Assembly (NCBI RefSeq): GCF_039525035.1
Contig: NZ_BAAAHE010000007.1
Span: 124,001-188,000 of the forward strand
DNA length: 64,000 nt
Source: Sporichthya brevicatena
GTDB taxonomy: Bacteria > Actinomycetota > Actinomycetes > Sporichthyales > Sporichthyaceae
Direction of reading: 5' to 3'
In this document: positions 41,511 through 50,452 of the stretch, in pieces
How positions within the stretch are numbered: position 1 is the stretch's first letter
Layout of the letters: each line of letters opens with the position of its first letter
The notes under the pieces: model-generated
The model's input: the letters and a program-made list of their open reading frames with translations, nothing else
Told to the model about the DNA's origin: nothing
The model's database searches: none
Made by a program: the position numbers and the translations under genes

Positions 41511-42275
41511 TCAGAGCATCGTGCTGCCGCCGTTGATGCTCAGCACCTGACCGGTGGTGAAGCCGGATTCGTCGGAGGCGAGGTACGCGGTGAGAGCAGC
41601 GATCTCCTCCACGGTGCCGGCGCGGCCGGCGGGGATGACGGCCAGAACCGCGTCCAGCGTCGCCCGCATCGCCGGGTCGGTCGCGGCGGCCGTCTCGAAG
41701 GCGTCGTAAGCCTCGGTCCGCGTAGCGGACGGGGCGATGGCGTTCACCGTGATCCCGTCTGAGGCGAACTCCCGGGCCCAACCGGTGGTGAGCCCGTGGA
41801 CACCACCCTTGGCCGCGTTGTAGATCGCGTGCCAGTCGAGTCCGTTGCGGACCGAGTCCGCGCCCATGTTGATGATGCGGCCGTATCCGGCGGCCTTCAT
41901 CAGGGGCAGAGCCTCGAGAGAGCAGTAGATCGTCGTCCAGAGATTGCGATCGATCGTCGCGCGCAGCGTCTCCTCGGTGTGCGACAACGTCGGCCGGATG
42001 ACACCGCCGCCGGCGTTGTTGACGAGGATGTCGACCCGGCCGTAGCCGTCGCGGCAGGTGGCGATCAGTCGCGTCGCGTTCTCGCGCACGGAGAGGTCCC
42101 CCACGAAGACCAGGGGCGTGATCGGAAGGTCGGCCGCCACCTTCTCGACCAGGTCCCCGTCGATGTCGGCCAGCACCAGGCGCACACCCTCGTCGGTGAG
42201 GCGGCGTGCGATGGCCTTGCCGATCCCGACACCGGCGCCGGTGACGATTGCGGTCCGTCCAGGGGCGAATTTCAT
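41511..42275 (-). CDS. Short-chain dehydrogenase/reductase
   Basis: A 254-residue SDR. TGAGVGIG is at ~12-19 and NNAG at ~88-91. The catalytic Ser position reads 'INMGADSVRNG' and the Tyr/Lys are in 'WHAIYNAAKGG'. The C-terminus 'LASDESGFTTGQVLSINGGS' is typical of FabG-like enzymes. It overlaps the membrane protein gene at 42272 by ATGA, forming a two-gene operon on the minus strand. The substrate is unknown. Confidence 0.82.
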   Translation of the reverse strand: MKFAPGRTAIVTGAGVGIGKAIARRLTDEGVRLVLADIDGDLVEKVAADLPITPLVFVGDLSVRENATRLIATCRDGYGRVDILVNNAGGGVIRPTLSHTEETLRATIDRNLWTTIYCSLEALPLMKAAGYGRIINMGADSVRNGLDWHAIYNAAKGGVHGLTTGWAREFASDGITVNAIAPSATRTEAYDAFETAAATDPAMRATLDAVLAVIPAGRAGTVEEIAALTAYLASDESGFTTGQVLSINGGSTML

Positions 42276-43012
42276 GCGGTCTGCTCCACGAGTGCGGGGA
42301 CGTCTGCCGTGCGGAGGGCCGGCAGGTCGGCGCGTCGGATGGAATCGAACGTCATGACGGTCATGACGAGGATCCAGATGAAGAACGCGATGGCAGGGAG
42401 AAAGAAGGCGACGAGCCCGTTCCAGGCGAAGGGCCCGTCGTGGAAGTACGCGAGCGCGCCGCCCGGTAGGTAGAGGACGGCGCACCAGACGCTGAAGTAC
42501 GCAACCCAGCGAGGGTAGGCGGGGGATTCCCGCGTGTCGGTCAGGATCGCGAGCGTCACGCCGAGGTTCCAGACCACGAACATGATGAACGGCATGATCG
42601 CGAAGATGAAGCCGGCGTCGACGAGCATCTGGGTCAGCTCAGGATCGCGCTCGGGGCGGAAGCAGGCAACGACCCAGAACATCATCGCGACCAGGATGAC
42701 GGCGGTTGACGTCGCGGCAGCCGCGATCTGTACCCACTCATTGACCGGTCGTCGACCGTCGCGCACGCGCGTCTGGGCGGCAACTACCGCGGCGAACGGC
42801 ACCCAGAGCATCGTTCCGACGATCATGATGAGTGCCCCGGTCCGGATGGCGTTGCGTCGCTCTCCAAAGGTCTCGGCGGCCTCGGCGGCCGAGTGGCCGG
42901 GGGAGAACGGGGGCAGGAACTGTGCGAACCCCACCCAGCCGACGAAGAACGCCACAATGGAGAGCACGCCGCCCCAGAGCCAGAACTGCTGCGTGCGTCG
43001 GTCCAGGTCCAC
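42272..43012 (-). CDS. Unrecognised multi-pass membrane protein, paralogue of the 15205 gene
   Basis: A 246-residue protein with about seven transmembrane helices. It shares with the 15205 protein the C-terminal block 'PRWVAYFSVWCAVLYLPGGALAY', 'GPFAWNGL' and 'LPxxxFxxWxxVM' in pattern, plus the N-terminal short-loop layout. No known family comes to mind. It is the first gene of an operon with the SDR at 41511; the paralogue sits beside the AAA operon. Both being near oxidoreductases suggests a membrane enzyme or lipid/sterol-linked role, but that is a guess. Confidence 0.68.
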   Translation of the reverse strand: MDLDRRTQQFWLWGGVLSIVAFFVGWVGFAQFLPPFSPGHSAAEAAETFGERRNAIRTGALIMIVGTMLWVPFAAVVAAQTRVRDGRRPVNEWVQIAAAATSTAVILVAMMFWVVACFRPERDPELTQMLVDAGFIFAIMPFIMFVVWNLGVTLAILTDTRESPAYPRWVAYFSVWCAVLYLPGGALAYFHDGPFAWNGLVAFFLPAIAFFIWILVMTVMTFDSIRRADLPALRTADVPALVEQTA

Positions 43013-43077
43013 GGAGTCTCCTTCCCGAGCCCGGCCCCGGCACGGTACGCGCGCGGCGCTGGCGTTGACCTGTCGTG

Positions 43078-43139
43078 GTTCCGGACGGCGGAACGATGTG
43101 GACGGCGTGGCGGTCCGGATACGGCACGTCTTCTAGGGT
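43078..43139 (+). promoter_or_regulatory. Dyad and -10 box upstream of the TetR gene at 43146
   Basis: TAGGGT (43134-43139) ends 6 bases before the ATG at 43146, fitting a leaderless start. A 17-base dyad GTTCC-N7-GGAAC lies at 43078-43094. The same GTTCC-N7-GGAAC spacing occurs at 3842-3858. These short arms could be chance. Confidence 0.35.
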
Positions 43140-43145
43140 CTGCTC

Positions 43146-43775
43146 ATGGCTGAGCAGACCCGAGTTCGACGCCGGCGCCCGAGCGCAGAGGTGCGGACTG
43201 CGATCCTCGCCGCAGCGGAGGAGTTGTTCGCCGAACGGGGATTCCCGGGCACCAGCACCAAAGCGATCGCCGAGCGCGCGGAGGTGTCCGAGGCGTTGGT
43301 GTTCACGAACTTCGGTACCAAGGCGGCATTGTTCGAGGCCGCGGTCATGGACCGCTACGAGGCGTTCGTCGAAGCTTTCATGGCGGAGGTCGCGAAGGGC
43401 GAACTCGAGCAGTACACGACCGCGTTCGACCTCGTGCACAGCTTCGTCGAGGCGTTCGCCAAGTTTCTGACCGAGAATCGCAGCATCGTGCTGTCCTACC
43501 TGGACTACTACCGACTCGCCGCGGACGATTCGTCGGGCCCGGCGGCGAACTTCGCGCTCGCGCTGGTCGATCTGGAGCAGTTGCTGACCCGACGTGGGCC
43601 GGAGCTGGGACTGCGCGTGACCGACACCCGGTTGGCTGTGCGCGCGATCATCTCGATGGTGCTCGGCCTGGTGCTGCACGAGGACTTGATGTTCTCGGGC
43701 GTCCGCCGCCCGGCCCGTGCGCGCATGCTTCGCGAGATTACTGATCTCGTCGTCAGCGGTCTGGTGGAACGCTGA
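43146..43775 (+). CDS. TetR-family transcriptional regulator
   Basis: A 209-residue TetR protein. The helix-turn-helix spans ~13-60 ('AILAAAEELFAERGFPGTSTKAIAERAEVSEALVFTNFGTKAALFE' in pattern). The rest is a ligand-binding helical domain without a recognisable ligand. It is divergent from the membrane protein/SDR operon at 43012, the most likely target, and its 3' end overlaps the convergent CoA-transferase gene by 23 bases. Confidence 0.82.
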   Translation: MAEQTRVRRRRPSAEVRTAILAAAEELFAERGFPGTSTKAIAERAEVSEALVFTNFGTKAALFEAAVMDRYEAFVEAFMAEVAKGELEQYTTAFDLVHSFVEAFAKFLTENRSIVLSYLDYYRLAADDSSGPAANFALALVDLEQLLTRRGPELGLRVTDTRLAVRAIISMVLGLVLHEDLMFSGVRRPARARMLREITDLVVSGLVER

Positions 43776-44970
43776 CCGCCACCGTGCCCTCCTGCTCGAG
43801 CCGGCCGATCTCGGCGGTGGTGAGGCCGAGGACCTCGGAGAGAACCTCCTCGGTGTGTTCGCCGAGGAGCGGGGCGCGGCGGACGGGCTGGCGGGGGAGG
43901 CCGGAGAACTCCAGAGGAGTTCCGGGCATCAGGTAGGACCCGACGCCGGGGTGCTCGACGGTCTCCCACATCGGGCTGGCCTCGGAGCACCGGGGGTCGT
44001 CGGCGACCAGCTGGGTGAAGGTCTGGTACGGGCCCCAGGAGACGCCGGTGCCGTCGAAGAGCTCACGGAGCTCGGCGAGGGTGCGCGCGCCGAACCAGGG
44101 ACGGAGGATGGCGGCGATCAGGTCGCGGCCCTCGTACCGGCCCGACTCGGTGTCGAGGTCGAGACCGGTCGCCTTCGCGATCTGGTCGAAGGCTTTCTGC
44201 TGGCCCGTCACCTCGCGCAACGCGTTCCACTGACGGCTCGTCAGTGCGACGACCATGACGCGCCGGCCGTCGGCCGTCGCGAAGTCGTGCCCGAACGCGC
44301 CGTAGAGGTAGTTCCCGTCCTTGTCCTGGTCCCGTCCGCCGAGCTGGGCCTCGGCGACGCGGCCGAGGTGCCCCACCATCGCGAACGCGACGTCGGAGAG
44401 CGCGAGCCCGATCAGCTGGCCCTCGCCGGTCCGGGAGCGGTGCCGGTCGGCGGCGAGCAGCCCGGTGGCGGTGAGCCCGCCCATCGCGACGTCCCACGTC
44501 GGCATCAGTGAGTTCGCGGGCTCGGCCAGGTTGCGCGGACCGGAGGCGAGCGGGAACCCGGTCGCCGGATTGACCGTGTAGTCGACCTCGCTCGTGCCGT
44601 CCCGGTTGCCGGTGAGCGCGACCATCACCAGGTCCGGCCGGTGCTCCCGCATCCGCTCGTAGGACAGCCACCCGCGGGCCGGGAAGTTCGTGATCAGGTT
44701 GCCCGCCTTCGCGACCAGCCCGGTCACGAGCTCGCGCCCGGCCTCGCTGCGCAGGTTGACGCTGACCGACCGCTTGCCCTTGTTCATCCCGGCCCAGAAC
44801 AGGCTCTGCCCGCCCGGCGCCAGCGGCCACCGCTGGTAGTCGAGCCCGCCGCCGATGTCGTCGAAGCGGATGACGTCCGCCCCGAGCTGCGCGAGCGTCA
44901 TTCCCCCGAGGGGCGCGGCGACGAACGCCGAGCCCTCGATCACCTGAAGACCTTCCAGAACCCCGCTCAT
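43753..44970 (-). CDS. CaiB/BaiF family III CoA-transferase
   Basis: A 405-residue class III CoA-transferase. The opening 'LEGLQVIEGSAFVAAPLGGMTLAQLGADVIRFD' and 'GGQSLFWAGMNKGKRSVSVNL' are the typical N-terminal fold of this family, and 'TWDVAMGGLTATGLLAA' probably carries the catalytic Asp. Such enzymes move CoA between acids, often for bile-acid, carnitine or aromatic substrates. It is the second gene of an operon with the MaoC protein (ATGA overlap), and converges on the TetR gene with a 23-base overlap. Confidence 0.85.
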   Translation of the reverse strand: MSGVLEGLQVIEGSAFVAAPLGGMTLAQLGADVIRFDDIGGGLDYQRWPLAPGGQSLFWAGMNKGKRSVSVNLRSEAGRELVTGLVAKAGNLITNFPARGWLSYERMREHRPDLVMVALTGNRDGTSEVDYTVNPATGFPLASGPRNLAEPANSLMPTWDVAMGGLTATGLLAADRHRSRTGEGQLIGLALSDVAFAMVGHLGRVAEAQLGGRDQDKDGNYLYGAFGHDFATADGRRVMVVALTSRQWNALREVTGQQKAFDQIAKATGLDLDTESGRYEGRDLIAAILRPWFGARTLAELRELFDGTGVSWGPYQTFTQLVADDPRCSEASPMWETVEHPGVGSYLMPGTPLEFSGLPRQPVRRAPLLGEHTEEVLSEVLGLTTAEIGRLEQEGTVAVSVPPDR

Positions 44971-45944
44971 GGCATCAACCCCACCGCTCGCCAGTCCAAC
45001 ACCGCACGCGGGGTCTCCTCCCCGGGGGAGAGCGCCGCGCTCCGCGCCCGGAAGTGGACGAGCCCGCCGTCGGCCAGGGGCTCCAGCTCCTCGAGCGTGA
45101 CCTCGGTCCGCAGCAGGTCGCCCTCGAACGTCGGCCCCGTGTGGTCGCAGGAGTGCCAGGCCAGCACCGTCGCGAGGTCCGGCAGCAGCCGCGTCACGTG
45201 CCCGAGCGCGATCGCGATGACGTGCCCGCCGTAGACCAGCCGCCGTCCGTGCGCCCCGGCGGTCGCGTCGGTGTGCGTCATCGCCATGTTCAGCGTCAGC
45301 CGCGCGAGCTCCGGTGCGCTCGTCACCGTCTCGCCGGCGACGATGCGATGGGTCCCGGGCGTGAGGTCGGCGAAGAGCGGCCCGAGGGGCTCCGTCCGGA
45401 GCGGGGCCAGGTTCCACGACGACGGCACCAGCGCGGCGACGTCCACCGGACGGCCGACCGCGTCGAGGTCGGCGTCGTGCTGCGGCGGTTCGGCCGTGCG
45501 TGCCGGGAGCAGCGGGCAGCGCCAGAAGTCGAGCACCGGGGTACCGTCGGAGTCGGTCGTCGTGCATCGCAACGCCGCGATGCCGCGCCCGCGTGAGGCG
45601 GTCTTGAGGGCGACGACCTCGGTCCGCGTCCGCAGCGTCGTGCCGACGGGGACCGGCCGTGCGGCCAGGCCGCGGTAGAAGAGGTTGCCGAGGACGCGGC
45701 CGCTCGGTGCCGTCGACTGCCCGATCGCGACGTCGCACACCAGCGCCGGGTGGGCCAGCAGCCCCGGCGTCCCGGTGACGGCCTCGAACAGCGGCGAGTC
45801 GAGCGCCAGTCGGAGGCGATCACCCGTGATGGCCTGGTGCAGGGCGGCGTGCCCCGGGGTGAGGGTCAGCCCGGGCGCGGAGAAGACGTCGCCGACGGAC
45901 AGGTCGTCGAAGAACGGCGGGCCGACCTCGGCCTCGGAACTCAT
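44967..45944 (-). CDS. MaoC-like (double hot-dog) dehydratase
   Basis: A 325-residue protein with two hot-dog units. The first (~5-150) opens 'PFFDDLSVGDVFSAPGLTLTPGHAALHQAITGD', the usual MaoC entrance with the R-specific enoyl-CoA hydratase Asp/His region; the second (~190-320) has 'LTLNMAMTHTDATAGAHGRRLVYGGHVIAIA'. MaoC proteins hydrate enoyl-CoA thioesters. A clear ggagg site precedes the ATG at 45944. It is the first gene of the operon with the CoA-transferase. Confidence 0.82.
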   Translation of the reverse strand: MSSEAEVGPPFFDDLSVGDVFSAPGLTLTPGHAALHQAITGDRLRLALDSPLFEAVTGTPGLLAHPALVCDVAIGQSTAPSGRVLGNLFYRGLAARPVPVGTTLRTRTEVVALKTASRGRGIAALRCTTTDSDGTPVLDFWRCPLLPARTAEPPQHDADLDAVGRPVDVAALVPSSWNLAPLRTEPLGPLFADLTPGTHRIVAGETVTSAPELARLTLNMAMTHTDATAGAHGRRLVYGGHVIAIALGHVTRLLPDLATVLAWHSCDHTGPTFEGDLLRTEVTLEELEPLADGGLVHFRARSAALSPGEETPRAVLDWRAVGLMP

Positions 45945-45957
45945 CAATCCTCCAAGC

Positions 45958-45976
45958 TGTCTGGACAGTATGTCCG
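45958..45976. promoter_or_regulatory. Shared operator, copy A (divergent MaoC / SnoaL-like promoter)
   Basis: TGTCTGGACAGTATGTCCG contains the dyad CTGTC-TG-GACAG. Seventeen of its 19 bases are the same as at 61481-61499. It sits 14 bases upstream of the MaoC start and 29 upstream of the SnoaL-like start, between divergent genes, so one repressor could control both. Confidence 0.6.
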
Positions 45977-46004
45977 CATCGGTCGTGGCCGACACACTGG
46001 GGGC

Positions 46005-46523
46005 ATGACTTCCGTGGACACTCTGGAGCAGAACATCGCGATCGTTCGGGAGTACTTCTCGGCACTCAATGATCGCGACCTCGATCGGGCCGTTCGCTGC
46101 TGGGTGCCGTCCGGCGGCGTCGAGGCCGTCCCCGGCAACCGGGGCCTGCCCGTGCCGGTCGGCCTGCGCGGCTTCTTCGGCTCGCTCTTCGACGCGATGG
46201 GCGAGTGGAAGCTTGAGGTCCTCGAGACCACAGCCCAGGACGACCGGGTCTGTGTGCACTGGCGTGCCCAGGCGGCCTTCACCGGGCCGGGCCGCTTCGA
46301 CGGCTTCCTCCCGACCGGCGCCGGCGGTGAGGTCCAGGGCCTCGACCAGCTCACCGTGCGGGACGGCCTCATCGTCCGCAACGACGCCTACTTCGACGCG
46401 ATGGAACTCGGCCGCGCGATCGGCCTCATGCCCCCGGCCGGCAGCCCGCCGGACAAGGGCATGAAGGGCATGGTCAACCTGCAGACGCGGGTCAAGGGCC
46501 TCCTGGCGAAGCGGAAGAAGTAG
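46005..46523 (+). CDS. SnoaL-like/NTF2-superfamily protein
   Basis: A 172-residue protein of the SnoaL-like cone fold ('[32 protein letters not shown]' and '[24 protein letters not shown]' in pattern, residues ~13-115), with a C-terminal basic tail. The fold houses polyketide cyclases, isomerases and ketosteroid isomerase; catalytic residues cannot be assigned with confidence. It is divergent from the MaoC operon and shares operator copy A with it. Confidence 0.7.
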   Translation: MTSVDTLEQNIAIVREYFSALNDRDLDRAVRCWVPSGGVEAVPGNRGLPVPVGLRGFFGSLFDAMGEWKLEVLETTAQDDRVCVHWRAQAAFTGPGRFDGFLPTGAGGEVQGLDQLTVRDGLIVRNDAYFDAMELGRAIGLMPPAGSPPDKGMKGMVNLQTRVKGLLAKRKK

Positions 46524-46567
46524 GCACGCGCCGCGGTCTCCGATCGCACCAGTTCCCGTGGCGACGG

Positions 46568-46585
46568 GACGCCGGCGTCTAGCGT
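46568..46585 (+). promoter_or_regulatory. Leaderless -10 box with an adjoining perfect dyad, for the VOC gene
   Basis: TAGCGT (46580-46585) ends 6 bases before the ATG at 46592. The perfect 12-base palindrome GACGCCGGCGTC (46568-46579) lies directly upstream of it, where a repressor would block RNA polymerase. Confidence 0.4.
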
Positions 46586-46591
46586 CGGCCC

Positions 46592-47032
46592 ATGGCGTTC
46601 TTCCAGATCACGATCGACTGCCTCGACCCGCCGGCGCTGGTCCGGTTCTGGTCCGTGGCCCTCGGCTACACGCCGGTCCCGCCGGCGGAGCCGGACACCC
46701 CGTGGAACCGGCACTACCGCGGGCGGCTCGGTGCCGGCGAGTCGTTCGACAACCGGCTCTTCGATCCGGAGGGGCTACGACCCCCGATCTGGTTCCAGCA
46801 GGTGCCCGAGCCCAAGGCCGGGAAGAACCGGGTGCACCTCGACGTGTACCCGACCGCTCGCGACGACTCGTTGACGCAGGGCGAGCGGGTCGCCAGGGTG
46901 GACGCGCGGGTCGACGAGCTCGTCGCCCTCGGCGCCGCCGTGCAGTGGCGGGACCGGGACGACGACCCCGCCGACCCGTACTACTACGTCGTCCTGCAGG
47001 ACCCCGAGGGCAACGAGTTCTGCGTCAGCTGA
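46592..47032 (+). CDS. VOC-superfamily (glyoxalase-like) protein
   Basis: A 146-residue single-domain vicinal-oxygen-chelate protein. The opening '[23 protein letters not shown]' and the closing '[13 protein letters not shown]' (metal-type Glu in the final strand) are standard for the small glyoxalase-like family, which includes many antibiotic-resistance and isomerase proteins of unknown function. It has a leaderless promoter of its own. The SDR gene follows 17 bases later. Confidence 0.78.
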   Translation: MAFFQITIDCLDPPALVRFWSVALGYTPVPPAEPDTPWNRHYRGRLGAGESFDNRLFDPEGLRPPIWFQQVPEPKAGKNRVHLDVYPTARDDSLTQGERVARVDARVDELVALGAAVQWRDRDDDPADPYYYVVLQDPEGNEFCVS

Positions 47033-47049
47033 TTGCGAAGGAGCGTCAG

Positions 47050-47874
47050 ATGGGTCGTCTCACCGGCAAGGTCGCGTTCATCACCGGAGCCGCCCGAGGG
47101 CAGGGGCGGTCACACGCGCTCCGGCTCGCGGAGGAGGGCGCGTCGATTCTCGGCGTCGACCTGTGTTCGCAGATGGACTCGGTCGGCTACCCGATGGCGA
47201 CGCCCGACGATCTCGCCGAGACGGTGAAGCTCGTGGAGGAGCGGGACGCCCGGATCGTCGCCACCCAGGCCGACGTCCGCGACGCCGGCGCCCTGCGACA
47301 GGCCGTCGAGTCCGGCGTCGCCGAGCTCGGCCGCCTCGACATCGTCGTGGCGAACGCCGGCATCTTCCCCGGCATCGGGGCGGTGTCGAAGACCGGGCAG
47401 GCCTTCGACGACGTCGTCGACGTCAACCTCACCGGCGTCTACAACACGGTCGAGGCCGCGATGCCGACCCTGATCAGCCAGGGCCAGGGCGGCAGCATCG
47501 TGCTCACGTCGTCCGTCGCCGGCCTGTCCGGGCGGCTGAACATCCCCGACAACGCCGGGATGATGGGCTACATCGCCGCCAAGCACGGCGTCGTCGGGCT
47601 GATGCGCACGTACGCGAACATGCTCGCCCCGCACAGCATTCGCGTGAACAGCGTCCACCCCGGCGCGGTCAACACCCCGATGATCGTCAACGAGGGCTTC
47701 GGCGAGCTCGCGGCGGCGTACCCCGACGAGCTGTCGAAGCTGGCTCACGCGATGCCGGTCGAGATGCTCGAGGCCCTCGACATCAGCAACGCGATCCTGT
47801 GGCTCTGCTCCGACGAGGCCCGCTACGTCACCGGCGTGACGCTGCCGGTGGACGGCGGGTTCATGGTGATGTAG
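47050..47874 (+). CDS. Mycofactocin-coupled-type SDR oxidoreductase
   Basis: A 274-residue SDR closely similar to the one at 1135. TGAARGQG is at 12-19, the subgroup insertion '[24 protein letters not shown]' follows at ~47-70, NAG is at 102-104, and the catalytic residues are S154/S155, Y174 and K178 (YIAAK). Unlike the 1135 protein it has an extra '[10 protein letters not shown]' before the Tyr, common in the subgroup. These enzymes are expected to pass hydride to mycofactocin. A gaaggag site precedes the ATG. Confidence 0.87.
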   Translation: MGRLTGKVAFITGAARGQGRSHALRLAEEGASILGVDLCSQMDSVGYPMATPDDLAETVKLVEERDARIVATQADVRDAGALRQAVESGVAELGRLDIVVANAGIFPGIGAVSKTGQAFDDVVDVNLTGVYNTVEAAMPTLISQGQGGSIVLTSSVAGLSGRLNIPDNAGMMGYIAAKHGVVGLMRTYANMLAPHSIRVNSVHPGAVNTPMIVNEGFGELAAAYPDELSKLAHAMPVEMLEALDISNAILWLCSDEARYVTGVTLPVDGGFMVM

Positions 47875-47895
47875 GGCGGGACTGCTGAGGCAGCG

Positions 47896-49635
47896 TCAGG
47901 CCTCGATCACCGTCACCGCGCCGGTCGTGCCGTCGACCTCGAGCAACGCGCCGTCCGGGATCCGGACGGTGGCGTCGATCGCGGAGACGACGCACGGGAT
48001 GCCGAGCTCCCGGCTGACGATCGCGGCGTGGGAGAACGGTGCGCCGACGTTGACGACGACCGCCGACGCGCCGACGAACAACGGCGTCCACGACGGGTCG
48101 GTGATCGGGGCGACGAGCACGTCGCCGGGCTCGAAGTCGTCGGCCGCGTCCGGGTTCAGCACGATGCGGGCCCGGCCGCGAGCGACGCCCGGGCAGCCGG
48201 AGACGCCGGTGAGAACCTCGCCGGCCGAGAGGCGCGCGGCGGTGTGCGCGTCGCGGCGCTCCCACTCGGTGTAGTCCGCCGGCTGGCCCGCGACGACGAA
48301 CGGCGGGATGTAGTTGAACAGGTCGAGGTAGACGCGCTCCCGCTCGGCGAGGGTGTCCGTGAAGGCCGCCGGGTTCTCGACGTACGCGGGCAGCTCGTCG
48401 GCGAACAGCATGAAGATGCGCTTGGGCTCGGGCAGCGCTCCGGCGGCCGTGCCCCGGCGGCCGAGTTCGAGCGACGCCAGCCGCAGCTCGTGGATGAGCA
48501 TCGCGGCCGACGTCCGTTGCCGCTCACGTGCGCGCACCCACAGCGCGGCCGCATGCAGTGCGGCCTCGAACTGCGGCAGGGCCTCGTTCCCGGCGAGCGC
48601 CTCGCGGATCCCGGCGGCCGCGGCCTCGCGCTCGGCGGCACGCTGCGCGTTCTTCGCCTCCGGAGCCTCGTCGTCGGAAACCAGGCGCAGACGCTCGATC
48701 ATCGACAGCGCGAGTTCGGGGTCGGTACTCCACGTCTCGGCGCGGATCTCCCACTCGCTCTGCCCGCGGAAGTCCCACTCGTCGAGGAACGACTCCAGGT
48801 CGACCCGGAACGCCTTGGCGTCCACGGAGTCCAGCGACTGCAGACGGCCCATCAGACCGGAGACACCCGCGTCGAAGGCGGCGGTCAACTCGGCGTTCGC
48901 GCGGACCTTGCGCGAGAGCGCCCACATCCCGCGCGAGGCGCCCGCGGAGTCGACGTCACCGATGCCCGCGACGAGGGTCAGCGAGAGCTCCGGCTTCCCG
49001 ATCGCCGCACACAACTGCGCGACCGCGCCGAGCCCGACGCCGGAGGCAAGGCTCGCGACGATGTGGTTGCAGAAGAAGTGCCGCAGGTCGTCGTTGAACG
49101 AGGTGATGCGGGCGGCGAGGTCGGCGTCGGACAGCGTCGTCAGGTCCGGGCGCGTACGGCGGATGTCCAGCACGCGGGCACGGTCGGCGTCGAACGGCGC
49201 GAGGTCGGTGGCCCCGAGGACCTGCCCGACCAGCCACGCGCCGGCCTTCTCCGAGGCGGCAGCGTCGGAGTCGAAGTCGCGCTTCTCCGACTCGTACGAG
49301 GGGATGCCGGGCATGTCTCCGAAGTACTGCAGGTCGACGGCCTCGGGCGTGAAGCCGGGGACGCGTACACCGAACAGCCGCATCAGCGACATGTTGATGT
49401 AGATGTAGCTGCCGAACATGATGATCGGGTTGTGCGGGATCGCCGCGTCGTAGAGGTCCTGGTTCCACGCGCCCGTCGCGACGTACGCGTCGCGCCAGCC
49501 CTTCTCCAGGTTCGCGAAGAACCCGGTCGAGGCGTTCAGCGGCGTGATGGGGTCCGGGAAGATCTCGCCCACGTTGGCCCGCGAGGTGAGCGGGAAGACG
49601 GTCGACGCGGTGTCGTTCAGCGGCCAGGCGTGCAC
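47896..49635 (-). CDS. PEP-utilising-enzyme-type protein (phosphohistidine swivelling domain, no ATP-grasp)
   Basis: A 579-residue protein. The C-terminal ~80 residues form a PEP-utiliser mobile domain with 'GAPFSHAAIVSRELGIP', whose His536 is the phosphorylation site in PEP synthase, PPDK and rifampin phosphotransferase. The N-terminal ~480 residues are helical and I do not recognise an ATP-grasp or PEP-binding barrel in them. So it is a stand-alone or split phosphotransfer protein, comparable in layout to phenylphosphate synthase subunits or to uncharacterised mycobacterial 'PEP-utilising enzymes'. ATG start at 49635; the TetR gene lies upstream on the same strand. Confidence 0.72.
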   Translation of the reverse strand: MHAWPLNDTASTVFPLTSRANVGEIFPDPITPLNASTGFFANLEKGWRDAYVATGAWNQDLYDAAIPHNPIIMFGSYIYINMSLMRLFGVRVPGFTPEAVDLQYFGDMPGIPSYESEKRDFDSDAAASEKAGAWLVGQVLGATDLAPFDADRARVLDIRRTRPDLTTLSDADLAARITSFNDDLRHFFCNHIVASLASGVGLGAVAQLCAAIGKPELSLTLVAGIGDVDSAGASRGMWALSRKVRANAELTAAFDAGVSGLMGRLQSLDSVDAKAFRVDLESFLDEWDFRGQSEWEIRAETWSTDPELALSMIERLRLVSDDEAPEAKNAQRAAEREAAAAGIREALAGNEALPQFEAALHAAALWVRARERQRTSAAMLIHELRLASLELGRRGTAAGALPEPKRIFMLFADELPAYVENPAAFTDTLAERERVYLDLFNYIPPFVVAGQPADYTEWERRDAHTAARLSAGEVLTGVSGCPGVARGRARIVLNPDAADDFEPGDVLVAPITDPSWTPLFVGASAVVVNVGAPFSHAAIVSRELGIPCVVSAIDATVRIPDGALLEVDGTTGAVTVIEA

Positions 49636-49658
49636 GGGTCCTCCTGGGACGGGACGGA

Positions 49659-50369
49659 CTACTTCTTGGCGGGGGGCTTCTTGTTCGCTGTCTTGGGGTT
49701 CGCTGTCCTGGTGTTGGCTGCCTTGCGGGGGACCGGCGGGAGCGCCCGGTGCCAGACGTCGCCGATGACGCGGGCGATCCGCTGGATCTCCTCGTCGCGG
49801 GGCGTCCGGTCGGGCAGGCCGATCTGGACGTAGGCGACCTGCTCGACCATCGCGCCGAGCACCGCCGCCAGCTGAGGGAAGTCGCCGTCACCGATGCGCC
49901 CGTCGGCGTGCAGCCGCTCGAGCCACCCCTGGGTGCGGGCGACGAAGTTGCTGCGCAGCTGCAGCCACAGCTCGTCGAAGCCGTCGCTGCGGACCGCCGC
50001 CGCCTCACGCATGACGCGCAGGATGTGGCGGTGCCGGCTGTACGTGCGCAGGTAGAGGACGGTGTCGGCGGCGAGCGCGTCCGCGTCGGTGTGGTCCTGC
50101 AGTCCGGCGCGCGCCTCCAGCAGGTCCTCGAGACCGGGCTTGAGTGCCTCGAGGAAGATCTCGCGCTTGGACTCGAAGTGCCGGTAGAAGTTGCCCTGCG
50201 AGACCCCGGCACGGGTGACGATGTCCTGGATCCGCGTGCGCTCGTAGCCGTACTCCCCGAAGCACGCGGTGGCCGCGTCGACCAGCTGGGCCCGGGTGCG
50301 GCGGCCGCGGGCGTTGCCCGGCTTCGGCGTCGGATCGGAGACCGCAAGCGCCAGGACGTCGGACTCCAC
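49659..50369 (-). CDS. TetR-family transcriptional regulator with basic C-terminal tail
   Basis: A 236-residue TetR protein. The helix-turn-helix is 'AATACFGEYGYERTRIQDIVTRAGVSQGNFYRHFESKREIF' in pattern, residues ~32-72. The last ~22 residues are Lys/Thr/Pro/Ala-rich ('TANPKTANKKPPAKK'), a histone-like tail found on some actinobacterial regulators. It is divergent from the aldehyde dehydrogenase/SDR operon at 50529 and precedes the PEP-utiliser gene by 23 bases, so either could be its target. Confidence 0.82.
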   Translation of the reverse strand: MESDVLALAVSDPTPKPGNARGRRTRAQLVDAATACFGEYGYERTRIQDIVTRAGVSQGNFYRHFESKREIFLEALKPGLEDLLEARAGLQDHTDADALAADTVLYLRTYSRHRHILRVMREAAAVRSDGFDELWLQLRSNFVARTQGWLERLHADGRIGDGDFPQLAAVLGAMVEQVAYVQIGLPDRTPRDEEIQRIARVIGDVWHRALPPVPRKAANTRTANPKTANKKPPAKK

Positions 50370-50452
50370 GCGACACCTCCCGGACGGCTGACGGCGCCGC
50401 GGAATGCGACTGCCGAGTCACACCATACGGATCGGAGCCGGTCGGGGGAACC

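Noticed and set aside
3842-43094. Shared GTTCC-N7-GGAAC dyads at 3842 and 43078 as a regulon
   Set aside because: Five-base arms of this kind occur often by chance in GC-rich DNA, and the spacers differ, so I list them only as possible local operators.
48028-49833. Long plus-strand open frame (about 600 codons) opposite the PEP-utiliser gene
   Set aside because: It is a GC-rich shadow: Arg/Gly/Glu/Val-rich low-complexity translation with no motif, while the minus strand gives a coherent protein with a phosphohistidine site.
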